DNA of 64,000 nucleotides from Sporosarcina quadrami (GTDB lineage Bacteria > Bacillota > Bacilli > Bacillales_A > Planococcaceae): the NCBI RefSeq assembly GCF_014836615.1, contig NZ_JACSQN010000008.1, forward strand, positions 62,001 through 126,000, read 5' to 3'. Below the pieces are notes generated by a model, which ran no database searches, was not told the origin of the DNA, and worked only from the letters and a program-made list of their open reading frames with translations. Every line of letters starts with the position of its first letter. Position 1 is the first letter of the stretch. Shown here one piece after another: positions 15,951 to 24,141 of the stretch. The position numbers and the translations under genes were made by a program.

Positions 15951-17123
15951 ATGAATAAAATGTTAAAGCCGACAATTATCGCGATTGCAATGGCGACAGT
16001 TATGGCAGGTGCAGCAATTTCACCGGCATTAGGACTGATTGCGGCGCAGTTCCATGATTCTGATCCGATGCTCATCAAGCTTGTTCTGACGATTCCGTCA
16101 CTGATGATCATCCCTTTTTCGTTCATCTCCAGTTTCCTGACGAAGAAGATTTCCAAACGCTCCATTGTCCTCATCGGACTTGCCATCTATGTTTTTGGTG
16201 GTGTAGGGGCGCAATTTTCCAACACGATCGAAGTGTTGCTTGCGTTCCGTCTAATCCTCGGAGCGGGTGTTGGACTGGTCATGCCGCTTTCGTTCACGCT
16301 GATCAGTGACCACTTCCAGGGGAAAGAACGGACGAAAATGATGGGATACAATACCGCATTCAGTAATGTCGGCGGTATTATTACGATGTTGCTTGCAGGT
16401 TACTTGGCAGCATTCAATTGGAGTGTTCCTTTCAATGTCTATTGGCTGGGGCTTGTCATCTTTGTTCTCGTATTCTTCTTCCTGCCTAAAAATGAACCAT
16501 TGAAACCGCGGGTCGGGCAGGATAAACCGAAAATGCCCCTTTCCGTCATCGGGATTGCTTTAGGGGCTTGCGGTCTCATGCTGGCTTATTATGCTGTCGC
16601 AACGAATATGGCGCTTTATCTCGAACAGAGTGACCTCGGCAATTCAAAGACTGCAGGTTTTGTCATGGCATTCTCTACAGTGGGCGGCATGATTACGAGC
16701 ATGACACTCGTCAGCCTGCAAACGTTCTTCAAGAAGTATCTGATGCCTGCGGCCGTTTTGTCGATGGGTCTCGCATTTGGTCTTCTGACAATTACACATT
16801 CCATCCCGTTAATTCTGCTAGGCGTCTGCATGGTCGGTTTCGGCCAAGGAATTGTCTTCCCGCTCATCAACGTCAAAGTTCTAGGGAATGTAGATCCACG
16901 ATTGAGTGACCGGGTCATTTCCATCGTTTCGAGCATGATCTATGTCGGACAATTCCTGTCCCCGGTCGTGCTGGATTCAATCGGCAAACTGGTAGGTTCC
17001 GAAACAATCCGTTTCCAATATAGTGTTCTTTCCATCAGTCTTATCGTGTCTGTTGCGATAATGTTAGTCGTTATCATTGCAAAAAAGTCACCAGTTAAAA
17101 AAGAAGTGGAAGCGGAAATTTGA
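15951..17123 (+). CDS. MFS transporter (DHA1-like efflux pump)
   Basis: A membrane protein of 390 residues with 12 predicted helices. Motif A-like KISKRSIVLIG lies between helices 2 and 3, and RLILGAGVGLVMPLS is the helix-4 motif B of drug exporters. The ATG at 15951 follows GGGGG at a normal distance. Divergent from marR with operator-like palindromes between them, so likely an inducible drug or metabolite exporter. A strong bidirectional terminator follows. Confidence 0.88.
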   Translation: MNKMLKPTIIAIAMATVMAGAAISPALGLIAAQFHDSDPMLIKLVLTIPSLMIIPFSFISSFLTKKISKRSIVLIGLAIYVFGGVGAQFSNTIEVLLAFRLILGAGVGLVMPLSFTLISDHFQGKERTKMMGYNTAFSNVGGIITMLLAGYLAAFNWSVPFNVYWLGLVIFVLVFFFLPKNEPLKPRVGQDKPKMPLSVIGIALGACGLMLAYYAVATNMALYLEQSDLGNSKTAGFVMAFSTVGGMITSMTLVSLQTFFKKYLMPAAVLSMGLAFGLLTITHSIPLILLGVCMVGFGQGIVFPLINVKVLGNVDPRLSDRVISIVSSMIYVGQFLSPVVLDSIGKLVGSETIRFQYSVLSISLIVSVAIMLVVIIAKKSPVKKEVEAEI

Positions 17124-17151
17124 ATAGTGATTAGTAGAGAATAAAATAAAG

Positions 17152-17201
17152 AAAAACCGAGTGCCTCCTTACCGTTTTTGGTAGTAGGCACTCGGTTTTT
17201 T
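17152..17201. terminator. Bidirectional intrinsic terminator
   Basis: AAAAACCGAGTGCCT pairs with AGGCACTCGGTTTTT, flanked by A and T runs. It separates the convergent MFS genes. Confidence 0.9.
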
Positions 17202-17277
17202 CAAGTTCTTTGGACAAATGAATAGACTAAATAATAAGCCCGTAATACTTACTAGGGAAAACATCTCAAAAAATACC

Positions 17278-18792
17278 TTAGTTCTCTTTTTTACTCGGTA
17301 CTTCCAATCGTTCTGGACCCATATAAAAGACCGCGAATATCGAAATTGCAACCGGGATCAAAGCCCATAGGAACGTCGTGGAAATCGAGTGGGACATCGC
17401 ATTCGTGATAACGTCCAACACATCAGGCGGAATCGTCTTCCGCGTTTCAGGCAAGAAGGCGCTTTGAACATTGCCGAATGATTCGACTCCGCCAGCTCCA
17501 TTGCCAGGAAGTTTTGCAAAGCCAGCAGCCATATCACGCGTCAGTATTTTCGTCTGGATTGCACCGAAAATCGTAATACCAAGGGCAAGTCCCAACGACC
17601 GGAAAAATGAATTCGTCGAATTGGCAGATCCGCGATGGCGGAAATCCATTTTGTGCACGGAAGCCGCAGGGAGCAGGGAGAATGAAAATCCTACTCCGAA
17701 ACCGACGAAAACCATATACGTCGATAAAACGACTCTTGAAGTATCGGGTGAAATCGTGCTCATCAAAATCATTCCGATCGAATAAGCAATCACCGAGATG
17801 GCCATGATCTTTCGGTATGTGGTCTTCGTCTGCAAAATCCCCCCAAGCGCACTTCCGACAACCGAGCCCAACAACATCGGCATCAGTATGATCCCGGCAT
17901 TAGTTGCAGACCCTCCATAGACGGCTTGTACAAAGATTGGGATGAAAATCGTCAGCCCAATAAAAGTTGCCCCATACAGGAAGGCAAGTATTTGAGAGGA
18001 AGCAAACAACCGATTTTTGAACATCCAAAACGAAATGATCGGTTCTTTCGCACGTGTTTCTGCCCAAATGAAAATGATGAAAAAGACTGCAAAAATACTG
18101 AACAACGTAATGCTTTGCCAAGAAGACCAAGCAAATTCCTTCCCGCCGAATTCAAGCCCGAACATAAGACTGACAACTGCGGTGACAAGCGTAATGGCAC
18201 CAAGCCAATCGATTGCCTGTTTCGAAGGTTTTGTGGCCTCTTTGTAAAAACGGACAATTAATAATAAAGAAATAAGACCAATCGGCAAGTTTACATAGAA
18301 AACCCAATGCCAGCTGATAGCCTCTGTAATCCAAGCACCGAGCAACGGCCCAATGACACTGGAGGCACCAAAAACAGCACCAAGAAGACCTGTCATCTTA
18401 CCTCGTTGTTCAGGCGGGAATACATCGAATACGATTGTAAAAGCAATCGGTAACAGTGCGCCGCCACCAATTCCTTGGATTGCCCGGAAAGCGGCAAGTT
18501 GTGGAACGGATTGTGCCAATCCACATAGTGCGGATCCAATCATGAAAACAATAATCCCGAAAACGAAAAATCGCTTTCGGCCATACATATCTGACAGTTT
18601 TCCGAAAATAGGCATACCCGCAAGTACGGCAACCGCATAAGCCGAAGTGATCCATATATAACTATCCACACCACCCAAATCCCCTAAAATGGAACCGAGC
18701 GCAGTTGCCACGATCGTATTGTCCATAGCAGCCATTAATATGCCTAATAGGATCCCCGCAAGTACAAGTCGCAACTTACTTTTATCTTCCAT
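17278..18792 (-). CDS. MFS transporter, DHA2/EmrB-QacA type
   Basis: A 504-residue exporter with 14 helices, the length of the DHA2 family. Motif A GKLSDMYGRKRFFVFG and motif C GPLLGAWITEAISWHWVFYVN are present, with the acidic residues MAAMDNTIVATAL in helix 1. Such pumps expel cationic drugs and dyes with protons. AAGGAG precedes the ATG. A TGCTAA-type operator shared with the neighbouring marR locus lies 45-60 bases upstream, so co-regulation is likely. Confidence 0.92.
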   Translation of the reverse strand: MEDKSKLRLVLAGILLGILMAAMDNTIVATALGSILGDLGGVDSYIWITSAYAVAVLAGMPIFGKLSDMYGRKRFFVFGIIVFMIGSALCGLAQSVPQLAAFRAIQGIGGGALLPIAFTIVFDVFPPEQRGKMTGLLGAVFGASSVIGPLLGAWITEAISWHWVFYVNLPIGLISLLLIVRFYKEATKPSKQAIDWLGAITLVTAVVSLMFGLEFGGKEFAWSSWQSITLFSIFAVFFIIFIWAETRAKEPIISFWMFKNRLFASSQILAFLYGATFIGLTIFIPIFVQAVYGGSATNAGIILMPMLLGSVVGSALGGILQTKTTYRKIMAISVIAYSIGMILMSTISPDTSRVVLSTYMVFVGFGVGFSFSLLPAASVHKMDFRHRGSANSTNSFFRSLGLALGITIFGAIQTKILTRDMAAGFAKLPGNGAGGVESFGNVQSAFLPETRKTIPPDVLDVITNAMSHSISTTFLWALIPVAISIFAVFYMGPERLEVPSKKEN

Positions 18793-18835
18793 TACAGCAA
18801 CTCCTTTTTGAATATATTCAATTAACGAATTGATT

Positions 18836-18853
18836 TGCTAACTAACTTTAGCA
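18836..18853. promoter_or_regulatory. Putative MarR operator 3
   Basis: TGCTAACTAACTTTAGCA contains inverted half-sites TGCTAA and TTAGCA separated by six bases, upstream of the DHA2 exporter. It shares ten consecutive bases with operator 2, about 2.9 kb away. Confidence 0.6.
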
Positions 18854-18956
18854 GTTTTTTTTGAAATTTGCACGCTGGGATGAAAAATGACATTTCAATC
18901 ATAAGTACGAAAAAATGCCTATGCATGGTGGATGCCATGAACAGACATTGTAGAGG

Positions 18957-19178
18957 TTATCTTCTTTTCTTCTTAAGATCTCTTGGATCAATTTTACTCT
19001 TATCAATTACCTTCTCAAACTCAATAAACACAAAATACTTTTGCTCACCCTTTTGCTCTACGTTCAACACTTTCCCGTTGCGCCCTTTAATTCTGATCGT
19101 TTCATCCACGGAAGGAACGTTTTCTGTAGCATGGTTAAATACATACACCTTATTTTCATAATAATGAATAGCAAACAT
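18957..19178 (-). CDS. Small conserved-type hypothetical protein
   Basis: A 73-residue basic protein with a compact beta-strand pattern (VYVFNHA, TIRIKGRNGKVLNVEQ, KYFVFIEFEKVI) and a lysine/arginine-rich end DLKKKRR. It could be an SH3-like nucleic-acid-binding fold, but no family is recognised. A purine-rich AAGGGG region precedes the ATG. It stands alone between the DHA2 exporter and rtcB. Confidence 0.55.
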   Translation of the reverse strand: MFAIHYYENKVYVFNHATENVPSVDETIRIKGRNGKVLNVEQKGEQKYFVFIEFEKVIDKSKIDPRDLKKKRR

Positions 19179-19333
19179 ACCCTTGTCCCCTTTTTTAAAA
19201 TGAATTTTTGCTCTCCTATCATCGTATGAGGCTATTCAGAATTTAGAACAAGCCTACAAAAGAGGATTTTGACAGTGCGATATCGAAATGGGAGGTTAAC
19301 GGTTTTATCCAGACAGAAAGGAAGGTTTCATTC

Positions 19334-20542
19334 ATGAAAAAGAAAATTTACGGCATTCACGATGACAATACATTACGTCAATTCGATAACTGTTTACAGA
19401 CGGGACAAGTAGTAGGTGGCGTGTTATGTGCAGATGGGCATTATGGCTACAGCCAGCCAGTCGGTGGTGTCATTGTCTATGACGGACAAATTTCACCGTC
19501 CGGCGTCGGATACGACATCGCCTGCGGCAATAAAGCGGTCCGAACCAATTTAAAATGGCAAGACATGCAAAAGGATTTGCCGCACTTAATGGATGAAATT
19601 GCAACAGCGATTTCGTTTGGTGTCGGTCGAAAAAATAATGAGCGTGTAGACGATGACCTATTCGATGATGACAATTGGCTTATTTATAAGGAAATCGGTC
19701 AACAAGAACACGACAAGTTGAAGAAGCTGGCGAAAGACCAGCTAGGAACGGTCGGGTCTGGGAATCATTTTGTCGATCTGTTAGTGGAAGAAAAAACAGG
19801 GGACGTATGGGTTGCCAATCATTTCGGGAGCAGAGGATTCGGCCATAAGACAGCGAGCGGATTTATGAACTTGGCGAATGGTCGTAGATTTTCAGATCGT
19901 GCACCCGGCGAAAGTATGGAACAAGCACCGACATTGATCGATCTCGACAGTGAGCTGGGCGATCTGTATTACCGTGCCATGGAGTTAAGCGGAAAGTTCG
20001 CGTATGCGGGTAGAAATTATGTGATGGATAAAGTGCTGTCCATTTTAGGGGCAACGTCAGAATTTGCCGTGCATAACCATCATAACTATGCGTGGAAAGA
20101 GACGCACGGTGGCAAAAACTATGTCGTCGTCCGAAAAGGCGCAACTCCTTCCGCTCCTGGACAGATGGGGTTCATTGGTGGAAGCATGGGTGACATTTCG
20201 GTAATTGTGCGCGGTAAAAACAATGAAGCAAATGCAGATTCTTTCTATAGTACTGTTCATGGGGCAGGCAGAATTATGAGTCGCACCCAGGCTGCTGGGA
20301 AGATGAATTGGAAAACGAAGAAGCGAAGTGGCGGAGAAGTTTCCCAGGAACAGATGGATCAAGCAATAAAGGATTACGGTGTGGAACTACGTGGCGGTGG
20401 AACGGATGAAAGCCCTTTCGTTTACCGGAAATTACAGGAAGTCCTCGATGCACATGAAGAGACCGTTGACGTGTTGCATAGTTTGAAACCGGTCGGCGTC
20501 TGTATGGCTGGTGCAAATGAGTTCGATCCCTACAAAGATTAA
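19334..20542 (+). CDS. rtcB: RtcB-family RNA ligase
   Basis: A 402-residue protein of the RtcB family, which joins RNA 2',3'-cyclic phosphate or 3'-phosphate ends to 5'-OH using GTP and Mn2+. Metal and active-site motifs are visible: GVGYDIACGNKAVR (Asp, Cys), GSGNHF, HFGSRG, HNHHNYAW, RKGATPSAPGQ and STVHGAGR (the His that becomes guanylylated). AAAGGAAGG precedes the ATG. No archease or RtcA gene is adjacent, so it resembles the stand-alone bacterial group linked to RNA repair. Terminator follows. Confidence 0.92.
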   Translation: MKKKIYGIHDDNTLRQFDNCLQTGQVVGGVLCADGHYGYSQPVGGVIVYDGQISPSGVGYDIACGNKAVRTNLKWQDMQKDLPHLMDEIATAISFGVGRKNNERVDDDLFDDDNWLIYKEIGQQEHDKLKKLAKDQLGTVGSGNHFVDLLVEEKTGDVWVANHFGSRGFGHKTASGFMNLANGRRFSDRAPGESMEQAPTLIDLDSELGDLYYRAMELSGKFAYAGRNYVMDKVLSILGATSEFAVHNHHNYAWKETHGGKNYVVVRKGATPSAPGQMGFIGGSMGDISVIVRGKNNEANADSFYSTVHGAGRIMSRTQAAGKMNWKTKKRSGGEVSQEQMDQAIKDYGVELRGGGTDESPFVYRKLQEVLDAHEETVDVLHSLKPVGVCMAGANEFDPYKD

Positions 20543-20550
20543 AGGATGCA

Positions 20551-20593
20551 AAAGCCCATGGACAAGAAGCTGTCCTATGGCGCTTCTTTTTTG
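20551..20593 (+). terminator. Intrinsic terminator of rtcB
   Basis: GCCCAT-GGACA and TGTCC-TATGGCGC arms, with AGAAGC loop, are followed by TTCTTTTTT nine bases after the rtcB stop. Confidence 0.75.
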
Positions 20594-20615
20594 ATAATGT
20601 CACCATCATTGTCGT

Positions 20616-20645
20616 GAATGTTTAAACATTCCTTTCAAAGGGTAT
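20616..20645 (+). promoter_or_regulatory. Perfect sigma-B promoter
   Basis: GTTTAA (20620-20625), a 14-base spacer and GGGTAT (20640-20645) match the Bacillus sigma-B consensus exactly. The -35 box is embedded in a perfect 16-bp palindrome GAATGTTTAAACATTC (20616-20631), so a second factor could bind there. The next start codon is 37 bases downstream of the -10 box. Confidence 0.8.
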
Positions 20646-20682
20646 AGTCATCATGTAACTGAAATAGGTAGGTGAATACGAT

Positions 20683-20805
20683 ATGAAGAAACAATGGAAT
20701 TTCATTATGGAGAACAAGCTCATTACTGTTTACAGTAAAACCAAACAGGCGGCTGAACAAAAAGCCCGTAAGATACATGAAGAGTTAAAACAAGACGTAT
20801 CATGA
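20683..20805 (+). CDS. 40-residue microprotein, sigma-B controlled
   Basis: A very short gene: ATG behind GGTAGGTG at 8-9 bases, 40 sense codons, TGA at 20803. The product begins MKKQWNFIMENKL and continues as a basic, amphipathic helix rich in Lys, Gln and Glu. It has no membrane segment or cysteine. A perfect sigma-B promoter precedes it and a clear terminator follows, so it is an independent general-stress transcript. No family recognised; B. subtilis also has several tiny sigma-B proteins of unknown role. Confidence 0.72.
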   Translation: MKKQWNFIMENKLITVYSKTKQAAEQKARKIHEELKQDVS

Positions 20806-20806
20806 A

Positions 20807-20842
20807 ACACACCGGCCCCGTAAACGGCTGGTGTATTTTTTA
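20807..20842 (+). terminator. Intrinsic terminator of the microprotein
   Basis: ACACCGGCC and GGCTGGTGT arms (one G-U) around CCGTAAAC, followed by ATTTTTT. It starts directly after the stop codon. A second AAAAAACG/CGTTTTTT hairpin lies at 20856-20877. Confidence 0.85.
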
Positions 20843-20881
20843 TTTGAAGTCTCTAAAAAAACGTTTGTCGTTTTTTATACG

Positions 20882-20918
20882 GAAAAAGAGCGGATTCCTT
20901 CGTGGAGTCCGCTCTTTT
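20882..20918. terminator. Intrinsic terminator of the YiaAB gene
   Basis: AAAAGAGCGGA-TCC and GGA-TCCGCTCTTTT arms around ACGAA, with T-run on the minus strand, just downstream of the YiaAB-protein stop. Confidence 0.85.
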
Positions 20919-20929
20919 GACTTAAACTC

Positions 20930-21400
20930 TCAGTCATCACTACGAGCTTTTTGTGTATCCCGTACATTCTTCTGCACAGTAACTGCAGCAAAGACACTCA
21001 GCACAAAAGCCATTGCATAAAATCCTTTTTCACTCAAAACTATACTGCCCGCATTATACAAACCAATTGCCATAAGTGCAACAGCAGTTATGAGTGCAAA
21101 CCAGCTGATACCGTAATAGACAGCAGTGACGGGGATGTCTTCCTCTTTATCCCGCACAGCTTTTTGCAAGGAAACAGCGGCATACAAACCAAAGATTAAA
21201 ATTGCAAAATAATAGCCTTTCTCATTCAGTTCCATTGCTGCATTATACAAACCGAGCAAATAGGAGATGACTCCAATAGCGAGAGCGGCAAGAGCAGCTC
21301 CCTTAAACGCCGCTGTAGGTTCACCATCCCGTCTTACGACTTTCGATTTCGGTTCCGGACGTTTTTCTTTATTAAATAAATCCCCATTATCATTATTCAT
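20930..21400 (-). CDS. YiaA/YiaB-family membrane protein
   Basis: A protein of 156 residues. A charged N-terminus (about 35 residues, KEKRPEPKSKVVRRDGEP) precedes two copies of the YiaAB two-helix domain, giving four membrane helices. The repeats are easy to see: YNAAMELNEKGYYFAILIFG and YNAGSIVLSEKGFYAMAFVL, each ending in a QK-V-RD motif. Function unknown. I chose the ATG at 21400 behind GGGAGG; a TTG six bases earlier is an alternative. A sigma-A promoter lies upstream. Confidence 0.85.
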   Translation of the reverse strand: MNNDNGDLFNKEKRPEPKSKVVRRDGEPTAAFKGAALAALAIGVISYLLGLYNAAMELNEKGYYFAILIFGLYAAVSLQKAVRDKEEDIPVTAVYYGISWFALITAVALMAIGLYNAGSIVLSEKGFYAMAFVLSVFAAVTVQKNVRDTQKARSDD

Positions 21401-21424
21401 TAGCAAACTACCTCCCTTAAAGCA

Positions 21425-21453
21425 ATCATATCCAAATCTATCTGTATCGGCAA
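21425..21453 (-). promoter_or_regulatory. Sigma-A-type promoter of the YiaAB gene
   Basis: On the minus strand TTGCCG and TATGAT are spaced by 17 bases, about 25 bases upstream of the start codon. Confidence 0.55.
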
Positions 21454-21611
21454 TATCTTTTAAATAGTTTAGATAATCAGTCCCTTCGTATGAACAGAGT
21501 CATGCATACAATATTCCTGCTTTTGATTGGATAAATATAATGCGTAATGTCATATATATATGTGAATTGATGGTATAGTGGAATCTACTTATAAGTGAGC
21601 AGGTGATGAAA

Positions 21612-22016
21612 TTGATCGAAGTGAAAGTTTCGCCCGTCAGTGACGGTGAATTCAATAGAGGTGTATTTGCTACAAGTGATATAGCAAAAGGGACTGTCTT
21701 CCACGAGGCGCCCGTCGTAGCCTATCCGAATGAAGAGCATGTCCATATAGAAAAGACCGCCCTGGCGGATTACGCTTTCGAATATGGCGCGAATCATACA
21801 GCAATCCTTTTAGGATATGGTATGCTGTTCAATCATTCCTATGAACCGAATGCAGATTATGACATCAGTTTTGAGAAACACGCATTCATTTTCTTCGCTC
21901 ATCGAGATATCAAAGCGGGGGAAGAAATCTTCATTAACTATAATGGAGAAGTGGATGATCAGGAACAGCTCTGGTTCAATGAAGACTATGACGGAACCGC
22001 AAACGATAAGGATTGA
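21612..22016 (+). CDS. Stand-alone SET-domain protein
   Basis: A 134-residue protein that is essentially only a SET domain, the fold of protein lysine methyltransferases. RGVFATSDIAKGTVFHEAPV is the N-terminal SET core, FNHSYEPNADY is the NHSxxPN cofactor/substrate knot, and GEEIFINY holds the catalytic tyrosine. Pre-SET and post-SET zinc domains are absent. I favour the TTG at 21612 because AGGTGAT precedes it; GTG at 21603 or ATG at 21606 are alternatives. Substrate is unknown. Monocistronic with a terminator. Confidence 0.8.
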   Translation: MIEVKVSPVSDGEFNRGVFATSDIAKGTVFHEAPVVAYPNEEHVHIEKTALADYAFEYGANHTAILLGYGMLFNHSYEPNADYDISFEKHAFIFFAHRDIKAGEEIFINYNGEVDDQEQLWFNEDYDGTANDKD

Positions 22017-22025
22017 CAGTGCATC

Positions 22026-22065
22026 AAAAAACTCCCGGGAATGATTTACATTCCGGGGAGTTTTT
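22026..22065. terminator. Bidirectional intrinsic terminator
   Basis: AAAAACTCCCGGGAAT pairs with ATTCCGGGGAGTTTTT around GATTTAC, between the SET gene and the convergent pbuE gene. Confidence 0.9.
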
Positions 22066-22073
22066 GTGTGGAT

Positions 22074-23243
22074 TTACAATCGAGATGAACGTATCTTTTT
22101 CGTCACTGGAATGGATAGTGAAATCGCAGCACAAGTAAAGGCAATAAGTACAACCCCTCCACCGACAGGCGGCATCATCGCAACACTTTCCGTCTGGCTG
22201 TAGACAATCCCGCCTATACCGGAGCCAAGCGCAATTCCGATCTGCAGCGCCGAATTATTAAAGCTTTGATGAATATCAGATGACACCGGATCACTTTCAA
22301 TAATATAGTCCTGCTGTGGTGGCGCGAGTGCCCAGCTTAACGCACCCCAAATCATCATAATGATTATGAAAACAGGAATCGAAAACGTCGAGAATGGTAA
22401 GATGAATAGACTTACTGCAAAAGCGCCTAATATGATTAATATACTTTTAGTCGATCCAATCCAAGTAGCAAGACTGCCACCGAACACACCGCCACCGACA
22501 GCTGCGAGTCCGAACAGGAAGTAGAAGACGCTAATCCAGTAAGGGCTGATCTGCATTGTCGTTTCTAGGAACGGCGTGAAATAGGCATATACCGTATAAT
22601 GGCCAGCCAACATGAACATCGTTGCTAAGTGAGCAAAAATGATTTTTTTATTCGCTAAAGCTTTAATCTGTTCTTTTAGCGGTTGTACTTCACCTGGCGG
22701 AATCTCTTCAAAGAACTTGGCGATCAGCAGAATTGATCCGATCGACATGATTGCAATTCCGAGAAACACCGAACGCCATCCAAATGCGTTTGTTAGGACA
22801 ATGCCAATTGGCACGCCAAGAACGAGTGAAGAACTGATACCCATATAAATATAGCCCAATGCCTTTGCTCTTTTTTGAGGCGTTGCAATACGGGCGGTTA
22901 TTGTTAATGAAAGGACGATGACCAATGCCGCACTGGCAGCCGTGAAAATGCGGGCAACCATCATCAATGCGAATGTAGGACTGAAATACGTGAACACGTT
23001 ACCGACGAAAAATACGCCTAACGCAATGAGATAAAGCTTCTTCCTGCCGACTTTTGCGGTCAAAGATAAAAGCACCGGCCCAGCGACTGCATATACTAAA
23101 GCGAAAACGGTGATCAGTTGACCTGCCGTCGCAATCGAGACATCCAAATCTTCCGCAATAACAGGCAAAATCCCTCCGACGACCAATTCAACCAATCCTA
23201 CTGTAATCGCCGATATGGCTAATAAAAACACTCTGAAATCCAT
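22074..23243 (-). CDS. pbuE: Purine efflux pump PbuE (MFS)
   Basis: A 389-residue, 12-helix MFS transporter. Helix-1 segment VGLVELVVGGILPVIAED and AKVGRKKLYLIA (motif A) place it with DHA1 proteins of the PbuE/arabinose-efflux type. The assignment to PbuE rests mainly on the adenine riboswitch directly upstream, the same arrangement as B. subtilis pbuE, which exports adenine and hypoxanthine. I chose the ATG at 23243 because TTGGAGG precedes it; the frame extends to 23261. Expected to be switched on when adenine is high. Confidence 0.88.
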   Translation of the reverse strand: MDFRVFLLAISAITVGLVELVVGGILPVIAEDLDVSIATAGQLITVFALVYAVAGPVLLSLTAKVGRKKLYLIALGVFFVGNVFTYFSPTFALMMVARIFTAASAALVIVLSLTITARIATPQKRAKALGYIYMGISSSLVLGVPIGIVLTNAFGWRSVFLGIAIMSIGSILLIAKFFEEIPPGEVQPLKEQIKALANKKIIFAHLATMFMLAGHYTVYAYFTPFLETTMQISPYWISVFYFLFGLAAVGGGVFGGSLATWIGSTKSILIILGAFAVSLFILPFSTFSIPVFIIIMMIWGALSWALAPPQQDYIIESDPVSSDIHQSFNNSALQIGIALGSGIGGIVYSQTESVAMMPPVGGGVVLIAFTCAAISLSIPVTKKIRSSRL

Positions 23244-23287
23244 TCTGATTCCTCCAACCAAGGGCTATTGTGCCCGTTATAAACATA

Positions 23288-23329
23288 GAAAAATCCCGAT
23301 TACAAAAATAGCTTTTGTAATCAGGATTT
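23288..23329 (-). terminator. Riboswitch-controlled terminator of pbuE
   Basis: On the minus strand AATCCTGATTACAAAA pairs with TTTTGTAATCGGGATT and is followed by TTTC. Its 5' arm is the 3' part of the aptamer (P3 and P1 strands), so ligand binding should break the terminator. This gives an ON switch. Confidence 0.85.
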
Positions 23330-23379
23330 AACGGTTCCTGGTAGAGACCCCCGAACCATATTATCGGGGTTATACAGAT
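23314..23379 (-). promoter_or_regulatory. Adenine riboswitch (purine aptamer)
   Basis: Read on the minus strand, TGTATAACCCCGATAATATG, GTTCGGGGGTCTCTACC, AGGAACCG and GATTACA match the purine riboswitch core, including ATATGG and TCTACC. The specificity base is U in GATTAC (the adenine form; guanine switches have C in GACTA). It precedes an MFS gene as in B. subtilis pbuE. Confidence 0.93.
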
Positions 23380-23582
23380 GGTTTTTATAATGCAATTTTT
23401 CCTACAGACCAACTTATCATGAATTGCTCGAAATGACAAGGTGTGCACATTATGCAACCACTCGATCCAAGTCTAGAATCGCTCAACCCAATAAGATAAC
23501 CGCCCACACTTCTATCAAACTTAACCTTCCACATGATAGAATCAAATAAATTGCACAAGTCAGCAAGAAGGGAGCGATTTGC

Positions 23583-24086
23583 ATGCGACTCGAAAAGCCG
23601 TCTGAAAAATGGCAGAATGAACACCTTGCCTACATATCGGAGTGGGGTGAAGGAAAATTGTCCCCAAACCGTTTTCGATTGGAGCCTGACGTCTCATACA
23701 ATCAATTTCTGGACCAACTTACTCACCTGGAAAGTGGACAGCCGGGCCAAATCCCGACATCCAATTTCTTTCTCGTCGACGATGACCGTATACTCGGAAT
23801 GGTGACGATCCGCCACAAGTTAAACGATTATCTTCTAAATGTCGACGGGCATATCGGCTGCAGTATCCGTCCTTCTGAAAGGAGAAAAGGATACGCCACA
23901 AAGATTCTGTCAGAAGCTATGAAGATCACAGATGAACTTGGCATTGATGATGTTCTGATTACATGCAATGAAGACAATATTGGTTCTGCAAAAGCCATTC
24001 TAAACAATGGCGGTATAGAAGCTGAGCCATTCGAAGAGGAACACGGTAATGTCATAAGAAGATTCTGGATTAAAAGAAGGCAATAA
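23583..24086 (+). CDS. GNAT-family N-acetyltransferase
   Basis: A 167-residue acetyltransferase. The acetyl-CoA binding signature is SIRPSERRKGYATKIL (about residues 100-115, Q/RxxGxG/A type), preceded by GMVTIRHKLND and followed by ITCNEDNIGSAKAILNNGG. AAGGGAG precedes the ATG at a suitable distance. Substrate unknown; the layout resembles the subgroup often annotated as acetylating small amines or antibiotics. Single gene, with an inverted repeat (24091-24141) downstream. Confidence 0.85.
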   Translation: MRLEKPSEKWQNEHLAYISEWGEGKLSPNRFRLEPDVSYNQFLDQLTHLESGQPGQIPTSNFFLVDDDRILGMVTIRHKLNDYLLNVDGHIGCSIRPSERRKGYATKILSEAMKITDELGIDDVLITCNEDNIGSAKAILNNGGIEAEPFEEEHGNVIRRFWIKRRQ

Positions 24087-24090
24087 TATA

Positions 24091-24141
24091 AAGATCTATT
24101 CTTCCAACGTCTTGCTGGCTGAGGCAGAGTAGATCTTTTAC
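24091..24141. terminator. Possible bidirectional terminator
   Basis: AAAGATCTA and TAGATCTTT arms enclose about 30 bases that can pair weakly, with TTTT after the plus-strand arm. It separates the convergent GNAT and Bax-inhibitor genes. Confidence 0.55.

Noticed and set aside
17926..18261. Plus-strand ORFs over the DHA2 exporter
   Set aside because: They lie fully inside a well-supported 14-helix transporter gene on the other strand and have no ribosome sites or family features.
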